From NCBI GenBank assembly GCA_021234155.1, contig JAJEKV010000094.1, positions 109,779-173,778 of the forward strand: a stretch of DNA of 64,000 bases, in the 5' to 3' direction. Shown piece after piece: positions 1-12,599 of this stretch (within the stretch, counting starts at the first letter, position 1; every line of letters starts with the position of its first letter). This DNA comes from Isoetes taiwanensis (lineage: Eukaryota > Streptophyta > Lycopodiopsida > Isoetales > Isoetaceae). The notes below the pieces were generated by a model that did not search any database, had not been told where the DNA came from, and was given only the letters and a program-made list of their open reading frames with translations. Both the position numbers and the translations under genes were made by a program.

Positions 1-429
1 TTGCTCATTTCTAGAGAGAGGTTTTTTTTTCCAACATATAAATTTGTAAGTAACTAATCCTAGTAAGATGGTTTGTCAAAACATATGAACTTGCTTTCTT
101 ACCAAAAGAGTCTCGAATATTTCCTCGTTTTAACTATGCATTGATCAAGATGTTATATACTCTAACGTCTGCTCTTTCACATGCACCATTAACCAGGAAA
201 GAATGTTACATCTAGTTGAACAATGTTGTATCTGGAAGTATTGTCCAAAATCAAATTTGCTCAAGTAAAACCGAGATTGCAAGTACCATCAATCAGTCAA
301 CATGTCAACTAAGCATCCTAGGTACAAATCGACCATCCCAATAGCTTGTACTAATGCAACTGATCTAATATTGATTCTTTTGGTCATCATTAACAGGGTT
401 CAAGCATTAGAAAGTCATGATGCTGAAGA
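1..429. other. No recognisable feature
   Basis: AT-rich sequence without a long reading frame on either strand and without an obvious repeat. It leads into the minisatellite that starts near 430. Confidence 0.5.
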
Positions 430-2545
430 CCAACATGCCCAAAATCTACCGGTTCCAAAAAAAAGGGTCGCCTAAGGTTAGCACAAATAGATGGGAATCT
501 CAAGAGAATCTTAGGGACTATGGGAACCTCAAGAGGATCTAAGGGAATCTTTATAACATCCTAGAGAATCTAGGAGAATGTAGATAGAATCTTGGGGAAT
601 CTATATGAATCTTGAGAGAATGGTTCAAAATGTCGGGGAATCTCGATGGAATCTTTAAGAATCTAGGGGAATCTTGATGAAATCTTGGAGAATCCAAGGA
701 AATCTTCATAGGATCTAAGGGAATCTACATAGAATTGTGGGGAATCTAGGTGAATGTTGGGACAATCTTTGAGGATCTATGGGAATCTCGAGAGAATTTA
801 TGGAAACCTAGGGAATCTTCATAGAATATTTGAAAATCTAGGTGAACCTTGATAGAATATTAGAGAATCTAAGAGAATCTACATAGAATCTTTAAAAATA
901 ATCTTGATGGAATCTCAATCTTCATAGTATCTAAGGGAATCTAAAGGAATCTCAATAAAATCTTTAGGAATCTAGGGGAATCTTGATGAAATCTTTGAGA
1001 AACTATAGGAATCTTCATAGAATCGAAGGAAATCAAGAGACTATACAAAGAATCATGGAAAATCTAGGTGAATCTTGGGGCAATCTAGGAATCTAGGGGA
1101 AGTTCGAGAGGATGTAAGGATATCGAAGGGAATCTTCATAGAATATTTGAGGATCTAGGGGAACCTTCTTAGGATCTTAGAGAATCTAGGAGAATCTACA
1201 TAGAATCTTGGGGAATTTATGTGAATCTTGAGAGAATATTGGGAAATCTTGATGGGATCTTTGAGATTCTAGGGAAATCTTGATGGAATCTTGGAGAGCA
1301 TAAGTGAATCTACATATGATCTAAAGGAATCTTCATAAAATCTTTAATAATTGAGCAGAATCTTTGGGAATCTTGATGAAATCTTGGAGAACCTAAAGGA
1401 ATCTTCATAGAATCTAGAGGAAGCTAAAAGAATCTTCATAATATCTTTGGAAATCTTGGGGAACCTTGATGGAATCATGGAGAATCTAGAGGAAATCTAT
1501 ATAGAATCTTTGGGAATCTAAGGGAATCTTGATAGAATTATGGAGAATCTAGAGGAATCTTTATAGAATCTATGGGAATCCAAGATAATCTACATAGAAC
1601 CATGGGGATTCTGGGTGAATCTTGAGGCATCTTTAAGAATGTAAGGAAATCTCGAGAGAATTTATGGGAAGCTAGGGAATCTTCATAGAAATATTTGATA
1701 ATTTAGGGGAATCTTGATAGAATCTTAGAGAATCTAGAAAAATATACATAGAATCTTGAGAAAACTATGTGAATCTTGAGAAAATCTAGGAGAATCTAAA
1801 TGGAATCTTGGAGAACCTAAGGGAATCTTTCTATGATCTAAAGGAATTTAAAGGAATCTTCATAAAATCTTTAGGAATCTAGGGGAATCTTGATGAAATC
1901 ATGGAGAACCTAAAGGAATCTTTATATAACCCAAGAGAATCTACATAGAATCGTGGGAAATCTTGGGGCATCATTGGGAATCTCGTGAGAATTAATGTGA
2001 ATCTGGGGAATCTTCATAGAATATTTGAGAATCTAGGGAATGCTGATAGAACCTTAGAGAATCTAAGAGAATCTGCATAGAATCTTGGGAAGTCCATCTG
2101 AATCTTGGGAGAATCTTTGGGAATCTAGGAGAATCTAGAAGAATCTTGATGGAATCTAAGGGAATCTTTATATGATCTAGAGGAATCTTTATGAATCTGG
2201 GGAAATCTTAATGAAATTTTATAGAACTTAAAGGAATCTTTATAGAATCTAAAGGAATCTATAAGAATCTACATAGAATTCTGGGGAGTAGGTGAATCTT
2301 GAGACAATCTTTGGGAATCTAGGGCAATCTCAATAGAATCTATGGGAATCTTAGAAAAATCTTTGAGAATTTAGGGGAATCCAAGGGAATCTTCATAAAA
2401 TCTTCTATAATATAGGGGAATCTAGGTGAAATCAAAATTGAATGAATCTAGGGAATCTACATAGAATCTTGAGGAATGTATGCGAATCTTGGAATAGTTT
2501 TTGTAAATCTAGAAAAATCTCTATAGTATCTTAAAAATCTAGGGG
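430..2545. repeat. Degenerate GAATCT minisatellite array
   Basis: About 2.1 kb built from variants of GAATCT followed by short linkers such as TCATAG, AAGG, TTGATG and AGGG. Spacing between successive GAATCT cores alternates near 12 and 9-10 bases, so the basic period is a 21-22 bp dimer. A longer pattern is also visible: the string CTTCATAGAATATTT or a close variant recurs near 816, 1130, 1681 and 2006, giving steps of about 315-325 bp and one of about 550. Stops occur in all frames, so it is not coding. The strand bias (purine-rich on plus) is strong throughout. Confidence 0.9.
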
Positions 2546-2925
2546 AATCTTTTACATTGGTGTGTTTTGCAGGGTCGGCTTCACACAATGCTAGATTTGG
2601 TGTTGCCAATCTTTAGTCGTTAGACCAAATGGGATGGAAAAATCCTAACCTTTATTTTTTTAATTAAATTGTAATTTTTTATATTAAAAGAGGTGAGGTG
2701 GCACCGTCATAAATAAAAAACGTAATGAGGTGGCAAAAGCATTTTTACAAATGCAGTTTCTAGGAAGCTTCCTTTTTCATAATGGCCTTCAAAGGCCCGT
2801 AACTTGCAGCAGAGGGGTCGGTTAAAGGTGAGGCCCACATCTTTGGATTCCTCTCGTCGAGAGCTTTTTCAATGAGAGATGCTTTGGCATCATTCTGTCG
2901 CAGTTGGAGTCAATGTGATTGAATT
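2546..2925. other. Segment interrupting the minisatellite
   Basis: About 380 bp of normal-complexity sequence with no GAATCT units, splitting the array into a long and a short part. It may be an insertion. No terminal inverted repeats or clean target-site duplication could be identified by eye, and no reading frame stands out. Confidence 0.5.
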
Positions 2926-3245
2926 CTAAGAATCTTCTTGGAATCTTAGAATTTTATGGAATCTATAGTAATTTATGGGAATCTAGGGGAATCTCCATAG
3001 AATCTTTGAGATTCTAGAAGAATCTCAAGAGAATCTTGGAGAATCTATAGGAATCACAAGAGAATCTTTGAGAATCTAGGGGAATCTTGATGGAATCTTA
3101 AAGAATATACATAGAAACTTGAAGAATCTAAAGAAATCTTGGGATCTCAAGATCTTAAGGAATAATGGAAAAATCTGAAGAGAATCTTAAGGAATTTATG
3201 GAAATGTCAAGAGAATCTTTGAGAATCCAGTAGAATCTAAGAGAT
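2926..3245. repeat. Second block of GAATCT minisatellite
   Basis: The same 10-12 bp units resume for about 320 bp, with linkers like those of the main array upstream. The two blocks were probably one array before the 2,546-2,925 segment entered. Confidence 0.85.
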
Positions 3246-3922
3246 ATATCTCTATATTTGGCTTCTAGTTGGATTTGTACAGTCCCTAACTCGTACAAGC
3301 CCTACATAGTACAAAGACTTGTATATATATATCATTAGACCAAACATCATTACGGATCATTACGTGTATCAAGTGTAGTATGTGCAGTTCGGCTATAGTT
3401 TAGTATATCTAGTGCATATAGCGTGTGTAGTGCGTGTGTAATATGTATAGTGCATCTAGAGTTATGATAAAATACAATTCTCACGAGCTATACATTTTTC
3501 CATTACCTATTCACAGCATTGAAACATTGTACAGTTATGATATGGAATATGAACGCATGCAAAAATCATCAGGCACAAAAAAAAGAGGTCCTCCAAGGTA
3601 AGTACAAATCATTTATCTATATTGCTAGTCAATTATATTTATTTAAAATATATTTCGCACATCTATTTATTACCAATATGACATTTAATCATCTCCGTTT
3701 GCTATAGTTAGTATTTAGTTTTGGTCCTTAGAACTTATTGACATCTTCAAAACGACCCGAACGTACTGAATCTATATATAGTAGACCTTGCCACATCTAA
3801 TTGACAAATTTTTCATCATCTTTGTAATAAGCAATCTCCAGCTAATTTAGAAGGGCTTCCTGACGATGAAATAAACAAGATCCTTAGCCGAATATCACCG
3901 GGACTATCAAACCCAAAAAAGA
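3246..3922. other. No gene; short GTGTAGTGCGTG-like repeats
   Basis: AT-rich stretch with a run of imperfect repeats of TATAGTGCAT/GTGTAGTGCG type around 3,360-3,460. Nothing else is supported. Confidence 0.4.
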
Positions 3923-4186
3923 TTGAAGAAAATTGCTACCTCAGCAATAAAGCAAATACCAGCATTCCCAATAGATCCATTCTCAGTTGGCCCAACAAAC
4001 GAGCAAAAGAACAATATGCGCAGAGCATATAAAATACATCATCAAAATGCTAAGAGTTATGAAACTCATAAAGATGTGAAATCATGTTCCATGGAGGCCA
4101 TATCGAATATGGCCTCCATAGAACAAAACGATCAAAGTACACTAAGCATTACTCTCAACACATCGAATTGCAACATTGCAGCTTGA
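3923..4186 (+). pseudogene. Possible N-terminal fragment of Helitron Rep/helicase ORF
   Basis: An 87-codon frame, rich in Lys, Asn and Ser, immediately upstream of recognisable Helitron Rep sequence and on the same strand. It has no motif of its own. The assignment rests on position only: Helitron polyproteins have a poorly conserved region ahead of the Rep domain. The stretch 4,187-4,606 between this frame and the next recognisable part does not read through in one frame. Confidence 0.3.
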
Positions 4187-4606
4187 CATTGGCAAAAACA
4201 AATAGTTATGATGCAACGAGATATGAAACCTGAAGGACATGAACCAATGAAATGGACAAAAAAGTGCAGCATATGCCACACCCGGGGGATGCACTTATAC
4301 ATAAGAGGGGTATGGAATCTGCGTTCAGAGGGTAGCAAAAAACCCCCCTTGTATACGCAATTTTAAAAGGCAATTTGACCCCTCTGTGTATAGATATTGT
4401 TCCAAACCAGTGCCTAAAAACACCCCTAACCCCTAAGTATACGTACGCAAATGGTCCAAAAAACACCCCTCCGTTGAACTCTCATGGGTTATACGCTGAC
4501 AAAGGTGAATCCCCCGGGATGCCACATTGACTAACATGTCGTTTCGTTGCAACAATGGTCGCCGCCTACTCTGATCCCTTGAACCTCTAGAGGAACTACT
4601 CAATCC

Positions 4607-6068
4607 ATGAGTTTTCTGACAATTCACGCAAATTTATTCTGTTTCACTGCCCTCGTTGTGGAGAGTGATTTCATGGACTTCAAAATGCTATCATCTGTTG
4701 CAAATATAGGTCGTACGTACCATCGGCTCCTATCTACAGGCATGCCTACGAGCAATCTTCACTGGTATGTATACGACAACTCAATGAGATATACCATTGC
4801 TACTAATATACAAGTGCAGTCCACATGGACTATGCAAGTTGCTACAGTCTTGAATACCATCAGTCCATATGTTAAAGAATTGACATCTCACACCCACAAG
4901 ACTCATGCTCGCAGACCCCTCCACATCAGATGAAATAGCTGCTATTGTCCACGCCAACAATAGCATTACTACAAAACCTAGAACTGCAATGATCTGGATG
5001 CGACATGACCATGATCCAGTATTCCTAAGTACTTCAATACCCATTATTCTTCCCACATGGAACACTAGGATGGCATTCGCATAATGACCCAAAAATGTCC
5101 CAAATAGATTGGTACCGAACTAGACTACTTCATGAACCTCGCTTTTCACAACTAGGTAGATTATGCGGTGAGTACCTCGTTGACATGTATTCTAGAATCG
5201 AAGAGGAGCATCTCAACTACATCGTAACTAAGGGCTATCGGCGAAATCTAACACAACATGAAGATGATTTCATTGACGATGAGGATGATAATTCGCATTA
5301 CAAGACCCAACCAACATCCTTTTGGGGCTCCATATAATGGTGCGTTGTCCAGGTAGCAGATGCTTCTTGCACTCGCAAGGGTCAAAGGAAGACTGAGCTT
5401 CTTCATAACCATGACAACCAATCCAGCTTGGCCAGAAATAAAGCATAAATTACACCCTGGCCAAAATGCATCTGACAACCCTACTATTGTTGTTCGAGCA
5501 TGTCATAAGAGAGTCCAACATGCAAAGAACATCATTTGAAAATATCTCGGACCCATATCTTATATGATGCATGTCATTGAATTCCAAAAGCGTGAACTAC
5601 CCCATGGACACATCGTTGTAAAGACAGAATATGAGATCCCGATAAACATGACCGATAATCTAATATCTGTTGAACTACCAGCGGACCCCGTACTCAAAGC
5701 ACTGGTTGAGAGATACATGATCCACATACACAAAAAGCGTTGCCTCAAAGAAAACAACAAATGCTGCTATAAATACCCAAAACCATTAAAACCAACGACA
5801 TACATCGACGGAAAGGGATACATAAAATACAGATGCCGAACGAAAGTTGACTTCCGCACATCCCATTTCTCTTGAGAGAAATGGATTGCCATGTCTATGT
5901 CGACATCGCATTGACCGTGCACATATTCACATACCTTTACGGTACATATACAAAGGCTTCGATACGACTCGTTTTCACATTGATCTTGCAAAGCATACGC
6001 CGAACATAAACATCTCAAAACAACCTATCACAACAAATACTAATGACCAAAATCACACAAAAAAATGA
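4607..6068 (+). pseudogene. Helitron Rep (HUH nuclease) pseudogene
   Basis: Relic of the rolling-circle replication initiator of an autonomous Helitron. Seen in order across shifting frames: a stretch near 5,040-5,075 resembling the 'plLFPhG..gWh' region; 5,095-5,337 with a 'VDMYSRIEEEHLNYI' block; 5,402-5,425 FITMTTNP, followed by AWPEI, the first Rep motif; 5,603-5,611 His-Gly-His inside 'FQKRELPHGHIVV', the HUH metal site; and about 5,928-5,965 YLY then YIYKG, the tyrosine motif split by a one-base shift. An in-frame TGA lies at 5,537 between motif 1 and HUH. Helicase motifs are absent downstream, so the gene is 3' truncated as well as frameshifted. Family identity is confident; activity is not expected. 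Confidence 0.85.
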
Positions 6069-6182
6069 AATCCAAGATTATATTTTTGCCACATGGAGAA
6101 TCATGTCCTACCATATGGAGAATCATGTCCCACCATATGACTGAAAAGCACTTCTAACAAGATTGCATTTGAAACGGAAGCA

Positions 6183-6530
6183 AATCATTGAAACGGGAGC
6201 AAAAGGAATATTCCTTGAAGATTCCCTATTTTTCTGCAAAAATGGCTAAAATGAGGGGGAAAAAAGGGGCATAAAAGTGTATTTTGACCCCCCAAAATCA
6301 CTCATTTTTTTCTCCAAATTGAGAGTTGACTATGAACAAGGGTGCATATTAAACGGGAGCGAATCATTGAAACGGGAGCAAAAGGAATATTCCTCAAAGA
6401 TTCTCCATTTTTTTCAAAAAAAAAAGGGAGCTAAAATGAGGTAAAAAAAATTATTTTGGTCATAAAATTGCATTTTGACCACCCAAAATCACTCATTTTT
6501 TTGTGCAAAGAGAAAATTGACTATGTCAAA
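6183..6530. repeat. ~180-bp tandem duplication
   Basis: Two imperfect direct copies of a block starting ATCATTGAAACGGGAGC (near 6,184 and 6,363), each continuing through an A-rich stretch into CCCAAAATCACTCATTTTTT. No coding potential. It lies just downstream of the Helitron relic. Confidence 0.75.
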
Positions 6531-7216
6531 GTGACACTTTTCCTAACAGTTAGAATTTACCTAAAGTGTGTTTTTAGAAAAAAGCACTAATTAATGTGTA
6601 CGTTCTATACAACATTTTGTTAGCACGGATTATATTCCAGAAATGATACTTTTAGATTACAATGAGTCATTTTTTAATGATATATTAAAGTACCAAATTT
6701 ATAATCCAGAATATGCTTTTGTTATTCGAGGATAACAGAAGTGTATTCCGAAATACTTTTTTACTCTTCTTGAGAATACACTTTTGATTTTGCTCAAAAT
6801 CCAAAGTGTATTCAGGAATACACTTTTGCTGTACAAGTTTTTGAGACTTGCAATTTTTCCTGTTTTTCGGGTTTTCGGCATTTTCAATGACCATGCAATT
6901 TTTTTTGTTTTTATTGATTTGAATGACCTTGCGATTTTTTTTTTTATGAGGGGATACAGGAATAAAGTCCTAAATAATGAAAAGATAAGCGGAAGGGAAA
7001 AACAAACCAACAACAACTTGATTTTTTGGCATTTTCAATTTATTTTGATGACCTTTCAATTTTCCTTATTTGTTTTGTGTGGATACATGGTTTTAGTTTT
7101 CTAAACATATATAATCTAGTTTGATTTTTTTCGTTCACCTAAATATAAAAGTTTATTTTCGTCCCGTCCTCAATGAACTAAATTTAAATTGTTTTTGAAA
7201 TCCGCTGCCAGACGAA
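6531..7216. other. AT-rich DNA with GAATACACTT palindromes
   Basis: Contains several copies of the motif GAATACACTT in both orientations. The clearest palindrome has 11-bp perfect arms at 6,803-6,813 and 6,816-6,826 with a 2-base spacer. Frames on both strands here are shadows of A/T runs. No gene is supported. Confidence 0.5.
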
Positions 7217-7402
7217 TTGCGCAGTGGTTTTGACGGAACAGAGCCGCTGGCCTCTATAGTTCTCAGAGATTTTGAAATTGAAGGCTCGATTCACTTGCAT
7301 TGTGGCCTTGATGAAGATTTACAGCAAGAATTAGGGGCTGTTAAGATCGAAAGTGGGTACTGGCTATGGAGGAAAGAAATGAAGCAAAGACAAAATTTTT
7401 GA
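7217..7402 (+). CDS. Short unrecognised reading frame
   Basis: 61 codons with balanced composition (acidic middle, 'YWLWRKEMKQRQNF' C-terminus). It stands out from the AT-rich flank because it lacks low-complexity runs, and may be an exon or a remnant. No family recognised, no splice sites assigned, no repeat copy elsewhere in the window. Confidence 0.15.
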   Translation: MRSGFDGTEPLASIVLRDFEIEGSIHLHCGLDEDLQQELGAVKIESGYWLWRKEMKQRQNF

Positions 7403-7504
7403 TAAATTTCTTGCGGAAGCCATAGCCGAGGAGCTTCCATCGACCTGAGAGTTTGAGCTTCCTCCTCCACCCATTGCGGACATGGCCTGAGCTAAAAAAC
7501 ACAG

Positions 7505-7944
7505 CTAGAAAGATGGGGGCCTGGCTGGCGGGTTATCGGAAAGGGAGTCTGGGTTTGAAGGGTCTGTATTTGATTCGGCTGAAAAGGGCGGAGGTGGAGG
7601 GAAAAAATTAGCCAAAGGAGAATCTGGAGATGATGGAGCAGAAAAAAATGGAGAAGGGGGAGATTGTATAGCAGAGAAAGGAGATGAAGCAGGGGTTTGA
7701 GAAATTGGTGGAATAGATGGTGAAAATGCGGAGGTGTAGAATCTAGTGGTGCGGGAGAGAAAAAAACCTGTTCGGCAGTGGGGAGGGGGCCCTGTTGCGG
7801 TGCTAACCACGGCAATGGCGCCCCTATCAATGGCGTCGGAAAGCAGCTGCCGCCCGGCGGTTGTGCTTCCACCTTTTTGCCTTCACAAACAGCGAGAATC
7901 AATGCAACTAAATGCTGAGATCGGCAATCCGGTGCCATGCTCAT
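7505..7944 (-). CDS. Proline/serine-rich unrecognised frame
   Basis: A minus-strand frame with runs such as PPPPPFSAE and many Ser-Pro pairs, lying over a purine-rich plus strand. Two overlapping frames of 150 and 101 codons are open, which points to composition rather than selection. It could be a low-complexity N-terminal exon or chance. Flanks up to 8,940 also show only short, unrecognised frames. Confidence 0.12.
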
Positions 7945-8514
7945 TAGTTGTTTACCGTTAGGATCGTTTCTTGCAAGAAATTTGTTGCGAATCTTGAAGC
8001 CCGACCTTGAATTTTTTTTGCGGGAAGATTTGATTCACGGGTGCGAGAGGTCATGTCATTTACCACGATTTTAACCAGCGATGATGCGGATCGGTGGAGC
8101 TTCTGAAATTGAAGAGATTTGTGCGGGAGGGCGTGAATCCCATTTCCTTCGTTCTAGACCGCGACAAAGAATGGATCACACGATTTTGCACTACCCCGCT
8201 CAAAAAATGGTGCCCAATTTCGTGGCTGTGGAATCTTACGTCCTCCTTCCATTTACAGTTGGAAATCAAGATTCAAGCATAGTATTAATTTTTTTTTGTT
8301 TTTGTTTTTATTTTCGAAATTATTTATGGATCTGTAATGACCAGTACCTTTAAATTACGCCATTATTATGTTGAAATTATACGGTGTAATTTTGTCCAGG
8401 TTTTAAGGAGCAGCGCCGCTCGTCTCTTCTACCGAGCCTTTTTTGCCGGAGATTGCTTGCAGAGCTTCTCTGTGGCGAAGAAGCTTGTAGAGTTGTAGAG
8501 AAGCTTGGAGAGCT

Positions 8515-8572
8515 TGTTTACCGGAGCTGAGGCGTAGAGGCGATGTTTACCGGAGCTGAGGCGTAGAGGAGC
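8515..8572. repeat. Short tandem repeat, two copies of ~29 bp
   Basis: The sequence GTTTACCGGAGCTGAGGCGT plus AGAGG occurs twice in succession. Small local duplication. Confidence 0.7.
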
Positions 8573-8966
8573 TGAAATGTTTTATTATTTCCGAATCCGA
8601 TCCTGATTCTATCTCAAATGAACGACGCTATTCAGGCAAATATAGGTATTCTTCTAATTTAGGTTCTTCCTTATTTGCTACTAGATAGGATTATCTAAAC
8701 TGGATTTGCGTTTGTGGTGTTTGAATCAGCTTGTATGGCGAAGAAGGAGCCCAAGGAAAAACTATTTTTGAAGGCCAGGCCAGGCGTCATGGTTTTTTAT
8801 TTGAATAGGCACTTCTGGTCGGTTCTTCACAGCGGCCATTTCTTGAGCTTGGAAGATTTAACAAAGAAATTTCATCTGGGCAGTTGAGCGGTTCTTCAAA
8901 AATTCAGGTTCTTCAATATAGCCGCTTCTTGATCTTGGAAGATCACACGAACCAGCTATATTTTTG

Positions 8967-9052
8967 AAGATTCAACAACAAAATTTCATCTGCCGGATCA
9001 AAGCATAGAAGATTCAACAACAAAATTTCATCTGTCCGATCAAAGCAGAGTG
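8967..9052. repeat. Tandem repeat, two copies of ~42 bp
   Basis: GAAGATTCAACAACAAAATT followed by TCATCTG and a GATCAAAGCA tail is repeated twice. A related, more diverged GAAGATTTAACAAAGAAATT copy lies upstream near 8,850, so this is part of a small repeat cluster spanning about 8,810-9,052. Confidence 0.7.
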
Positions 9053-9094
9053 GAAATTTAAAGGTACTGGTCATTACGTCCGGTAATTGCCATG

Positions 9095-9230
9095 AGTCGG
9101 GCATTCGGTTGTAAAGAACACCCGGCGGGCGCCAAAAACTTCGGCGCACTTAACTCCGCCCGCTTCGTGCACCGCCTCGTTTGGCGGGGCCGCCGGAGCC
9201 CTTTACAGCGCGGAATGCTCCTCCTCCTGG
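9095..9230. other. Short GC-rich island
   Basis: About 135 bp with clearly higher G+C and several CpGs (CCCGGCGGGCGCC, GGCGGGGCCGCCGG) in an AT-rich neighbourhood. No complete reading frame. It could be the relic of a promoter or coding exon; nothing more can be said. Confidence 0.35.
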
Positions 9231-10032
9231 CAATTACCTAGTACATTGTTCTCGTTAACAAAATGCCTAGCATCAAAACAAATTAAGTGGAGCCTTATGA
9301 AATGGTACACCGAGCACTTACACAAGGGTTAAAGACAAAAGAAAATGAGGTATGCCTACCCCTCTTTTCAACAGGAAGAAATGAAACACTTTAAAAATGG
9401 CGAGGGCTCCCTAATTTAACCACCATCGTCTCAACCTTTCAAGTGCTGCCTCAAGTTATTGCATAGCGTCTTAATCATTTTTTTCTGTTTCAATGTTTCT
9501 AAACTACCTGATTTCTTCTTGCTTTCGGTGAAGCGACTTCCGTTTCATTGTCTAATTCTAAACCTTACCAAAAAAAGGGGGTAATAGAGAGTAGCATGTG
9601 GTTCTCTATGGTTGATTCGAAGGTCATCCACATGGGTCTTCCGGTAGCATGGCGATAGCGGCGGTAACATGACAAGCATAATTGCCCAAGCCTAGAGAAT
9701 ACTCCTACTTTCTACTGTCATAAACCTAAACATGCCATACTCTTTCAGCTATCTTAGCCGCCAACACTATGCCAACAACATAATAATGTTTAGATAGATC
9801 TCTGACTATGCAAACACTCTGACTCGTGGCAACCATCACTCGGGCCACCAATAATTAGCATAAGAAACGTTAGTCATGCCAACAATAGTTTAACATAGCA
9901 AACATTAATTTAAATTTATCTAATTAACTTCAATACCATCTTTTACAATGTGGCTTAAATTAGAACAAAGTTCAAATGTCCAAACATACCGTCAAACTAA
10001 GAAGCGAGCTGGCTGGGAAGAGAAATGTTCGC
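9231..10032. other. No recognisable feature
   Basis: Ordinary AT-rich sequence without long frames, ending where the duplicated LTR sequence begins. Confidence 0.5.
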
Positions 10033-10678
10033 GGCATAATCATAATGCAATAAGACTCTTATGAATGTAATAGTCAAGCATTATTCTATTGTCAAAGCAA
10101 TATTCAGAAAATGCCAAATAAACCTTGTGCAAACCTTATTCAAAATCCCAATCAATCTCGCTGAACCCGAAACCAGTCAGTATCTCTATACATCTTAGGT
10201 TTAATTATAAGATCAGTTCCGGCCCCTTAGCCGGACCGATCTCTCTGCTTTCCAAGCTTGTCGAGGTCTGATTAGACCGACCTTTTCAAATCGAAAATGG
10301 CTCCAAAATATTTGGCCGACCTGTTTATATTTACAAGGTTTCTATAAATAATGTTTCAATGGTTTCTTAATAATGAAACCACATATGCAACTTCATATTT
10401 ACAAATATATGTGCATATCCCATTGAGTTATGGAACCATAGAGTCACAACACCATAACTATTTTGTTCACACCCATTAAGTTGTTTTGCAGTCTGCTTCA
10501 GCAGCCTACACTGTAATTTCACTTGTCACAATTCCTGGAATACTGTCTAGACAAATCTTCACCATTTTTTTTTTGTTCTTTTCTATACCTAAGTTCACAA
10601 CATATAAATGTCACGTATGCCACAAGATTAAGATATGAACCAACTGCTCATCATTCTGTTTATGCAATACTTCTAACA
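10033..10678 (-). repeat. Truncated Ty1/copia LTR (unit 1)
   Basis: Nearly identical to the inner part and outer end of the copia LTR at 41,171-41,932, but it lacks the first ~115 bases, including the end that would join the primer-binding site. No internal copia sequence adjoins it. It marks the left boundary of the large duplication in unit 1. Confidence 0.75.
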
Positions 10679-12599
10679 GCAACCACAACAAAATTGTCTT
10701 TTTAGTTCCATGAAAAAGAGAGAGAGTACAATAGACGAAGTTCTAGTAGGTACGTTTGAGTTGGTGTGCCAACAAAGTGTGTTATTCATTGTTTGTCAAG
10801 GACAGGGAGGTATATTTGTGCTAAGAGACTCTGTCATTTTTTACATTTCATTAGGCAGGCTCCAGTGTGCTAAGACATGTCATTTTTTTTGCATTTCATT
10901 GTTTGGCAAGCAATAGAGAATACTAAGTGGAATGAGAATTTGCGTTGCTTGGCAAGATGTTAAGAACAAGAAGCGGAATAGGAAATGGCATACCGTTTTG
11001 CTTTTGTTGTCTCGCAAGTAGTCAAGAATACTAATTTGAAGGTTTGACTGTTTTGTGCCTTTATATGCAAAGTGTACCGTCAATTTAAGCCCAGGCCTAA
11101 CAACATTCATCTCTGTTCTTGTTCGTCTCTTAAATTTTGCACATTTATCTAGATTGTCATCCTTGGAAGGACCCCAGGACTGCAATATCCCTCTCTAAGT
11201 TGGTGCTCCATCATTGTTCATATATCATTTTCCTCATTTGTTCAAGTTTTCTTGAGTTTATGGTACAACACGTTAAATGCCCTCTTTGAAAGTGGCTCGA
11301 CTCTTTAGATGCTCTCTTACGTATTTGGTTATACTTTTTTTAGGTCTTAAATGTCAAATTGCTTCCCTTCGCGAAGCTCGTGTTATCGTGAGGCCCTTTG
11401 TGCTATTTAAGTCATCCCGCCTTATGTGTTCTATTAGAGTACATTTATTTATGTCCGCTTTTGCCTTTTCCAAGTCTCGTTTCTTCTAGTTCATGGTTTT
11501 ATTTGTATCTTCACCTGTTGTGGTTTTCAAGAGCCCCTAGCAATTGTAATGACAGTCTTTTTGTACAATTTGCGTGGCTACCAACTTATATTGTCTATAT
11601 TTGCAACGTTAAATTCCTCAATCCTTAGGTTTAGGTCTTCTATGCACATGAGTGACATCATATTCTACTTTTGTGCGATTGACAACTCGTTAGTTAGAGA
11701 TTTTATTTTTCTCCATGTTGTTTTATCGAGAGGTGAAAATGACCTTTGTGCTAGGTGGAGAATGGCTCTTGCTTTATTGCCTACTTGGTTTAGGGGACTA
11801 GGAGTTAAGAGACTCCCTTTGATTTCTAGTCCCCTCCAATGCTCATATTTTGGGCTCAAAATTTGTGCAATGGTACTTCAATTTTGAAGCTCTTCAGCTA
11901 CTTATGGGTATTTCCCTCTTGAAGGCTTAACAAATTGTTTTTCTTTCTCATGTAGTTGATACTCATATTTTTGTTTGCAGAGTGGCTAATTGTCAATCCA
12001 CTTATTATTACTCACCTTTTCTATTTTTTCCTCTGGAGTTGATTGGTACATACTTGTTCTGTACTTGTCAACTTTGAGTGGTGTTCACGTGCCCGCGTGA
12101 AAGTTTGAAGGGCAGTTCGCCTTGGTTGATCCTTGTGCCAGTATGTGGTGGTATGCAAGATCGTTCAGTCTAGTTGTCTTTCGAGCCTTGCTTTATAGTA
12201 GTCACATGCCTTCATTCTTTTTTGTAGTGTTGTATAGGTCATATCATTTTGTTGTGTCTTCTAGCCCTGTCATTCATTGAAATTGAGTAGAAGTGGTATG
12301 TTGAGTTGTTAAGCTTAGGATAGTTCATGTTAGCAGCTTAGCGGGATGTCGTAGTATTCTTTTTAGTATTCTTGGTTGTTTGGATGTGCCCTGGTCTCTT
12401 GCTCCCCATTGCATGCTCATTTTTCTTTGCCTTTATGGTTCTTGACTGGAGACATTGTACCATTGTACCCGTAATTCTCTTAGACATTTAGTTTCCTATT
12501 TTTTTGCCTCTGTTTTCAGCATGTTTCGTTGTGTTGGTTGAGTGCAACTAGGCTCTAGAAGTGCGATTTATCCGTGTTTTGAGATTAACAGATAAATTC

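Noticed and set aside
430-3245. CRISPR-like array
   Set aside because: Repeat units and linkers are both short and variable with no fixed spacer length, and the context is a plant nuclear genome.
7505-7944. Proline-rich protein on the minus strand
   Set aside because: Kept only as a low-confidence frame: two overlapping frames are open over a purine-rich stretch and no domain is visible.
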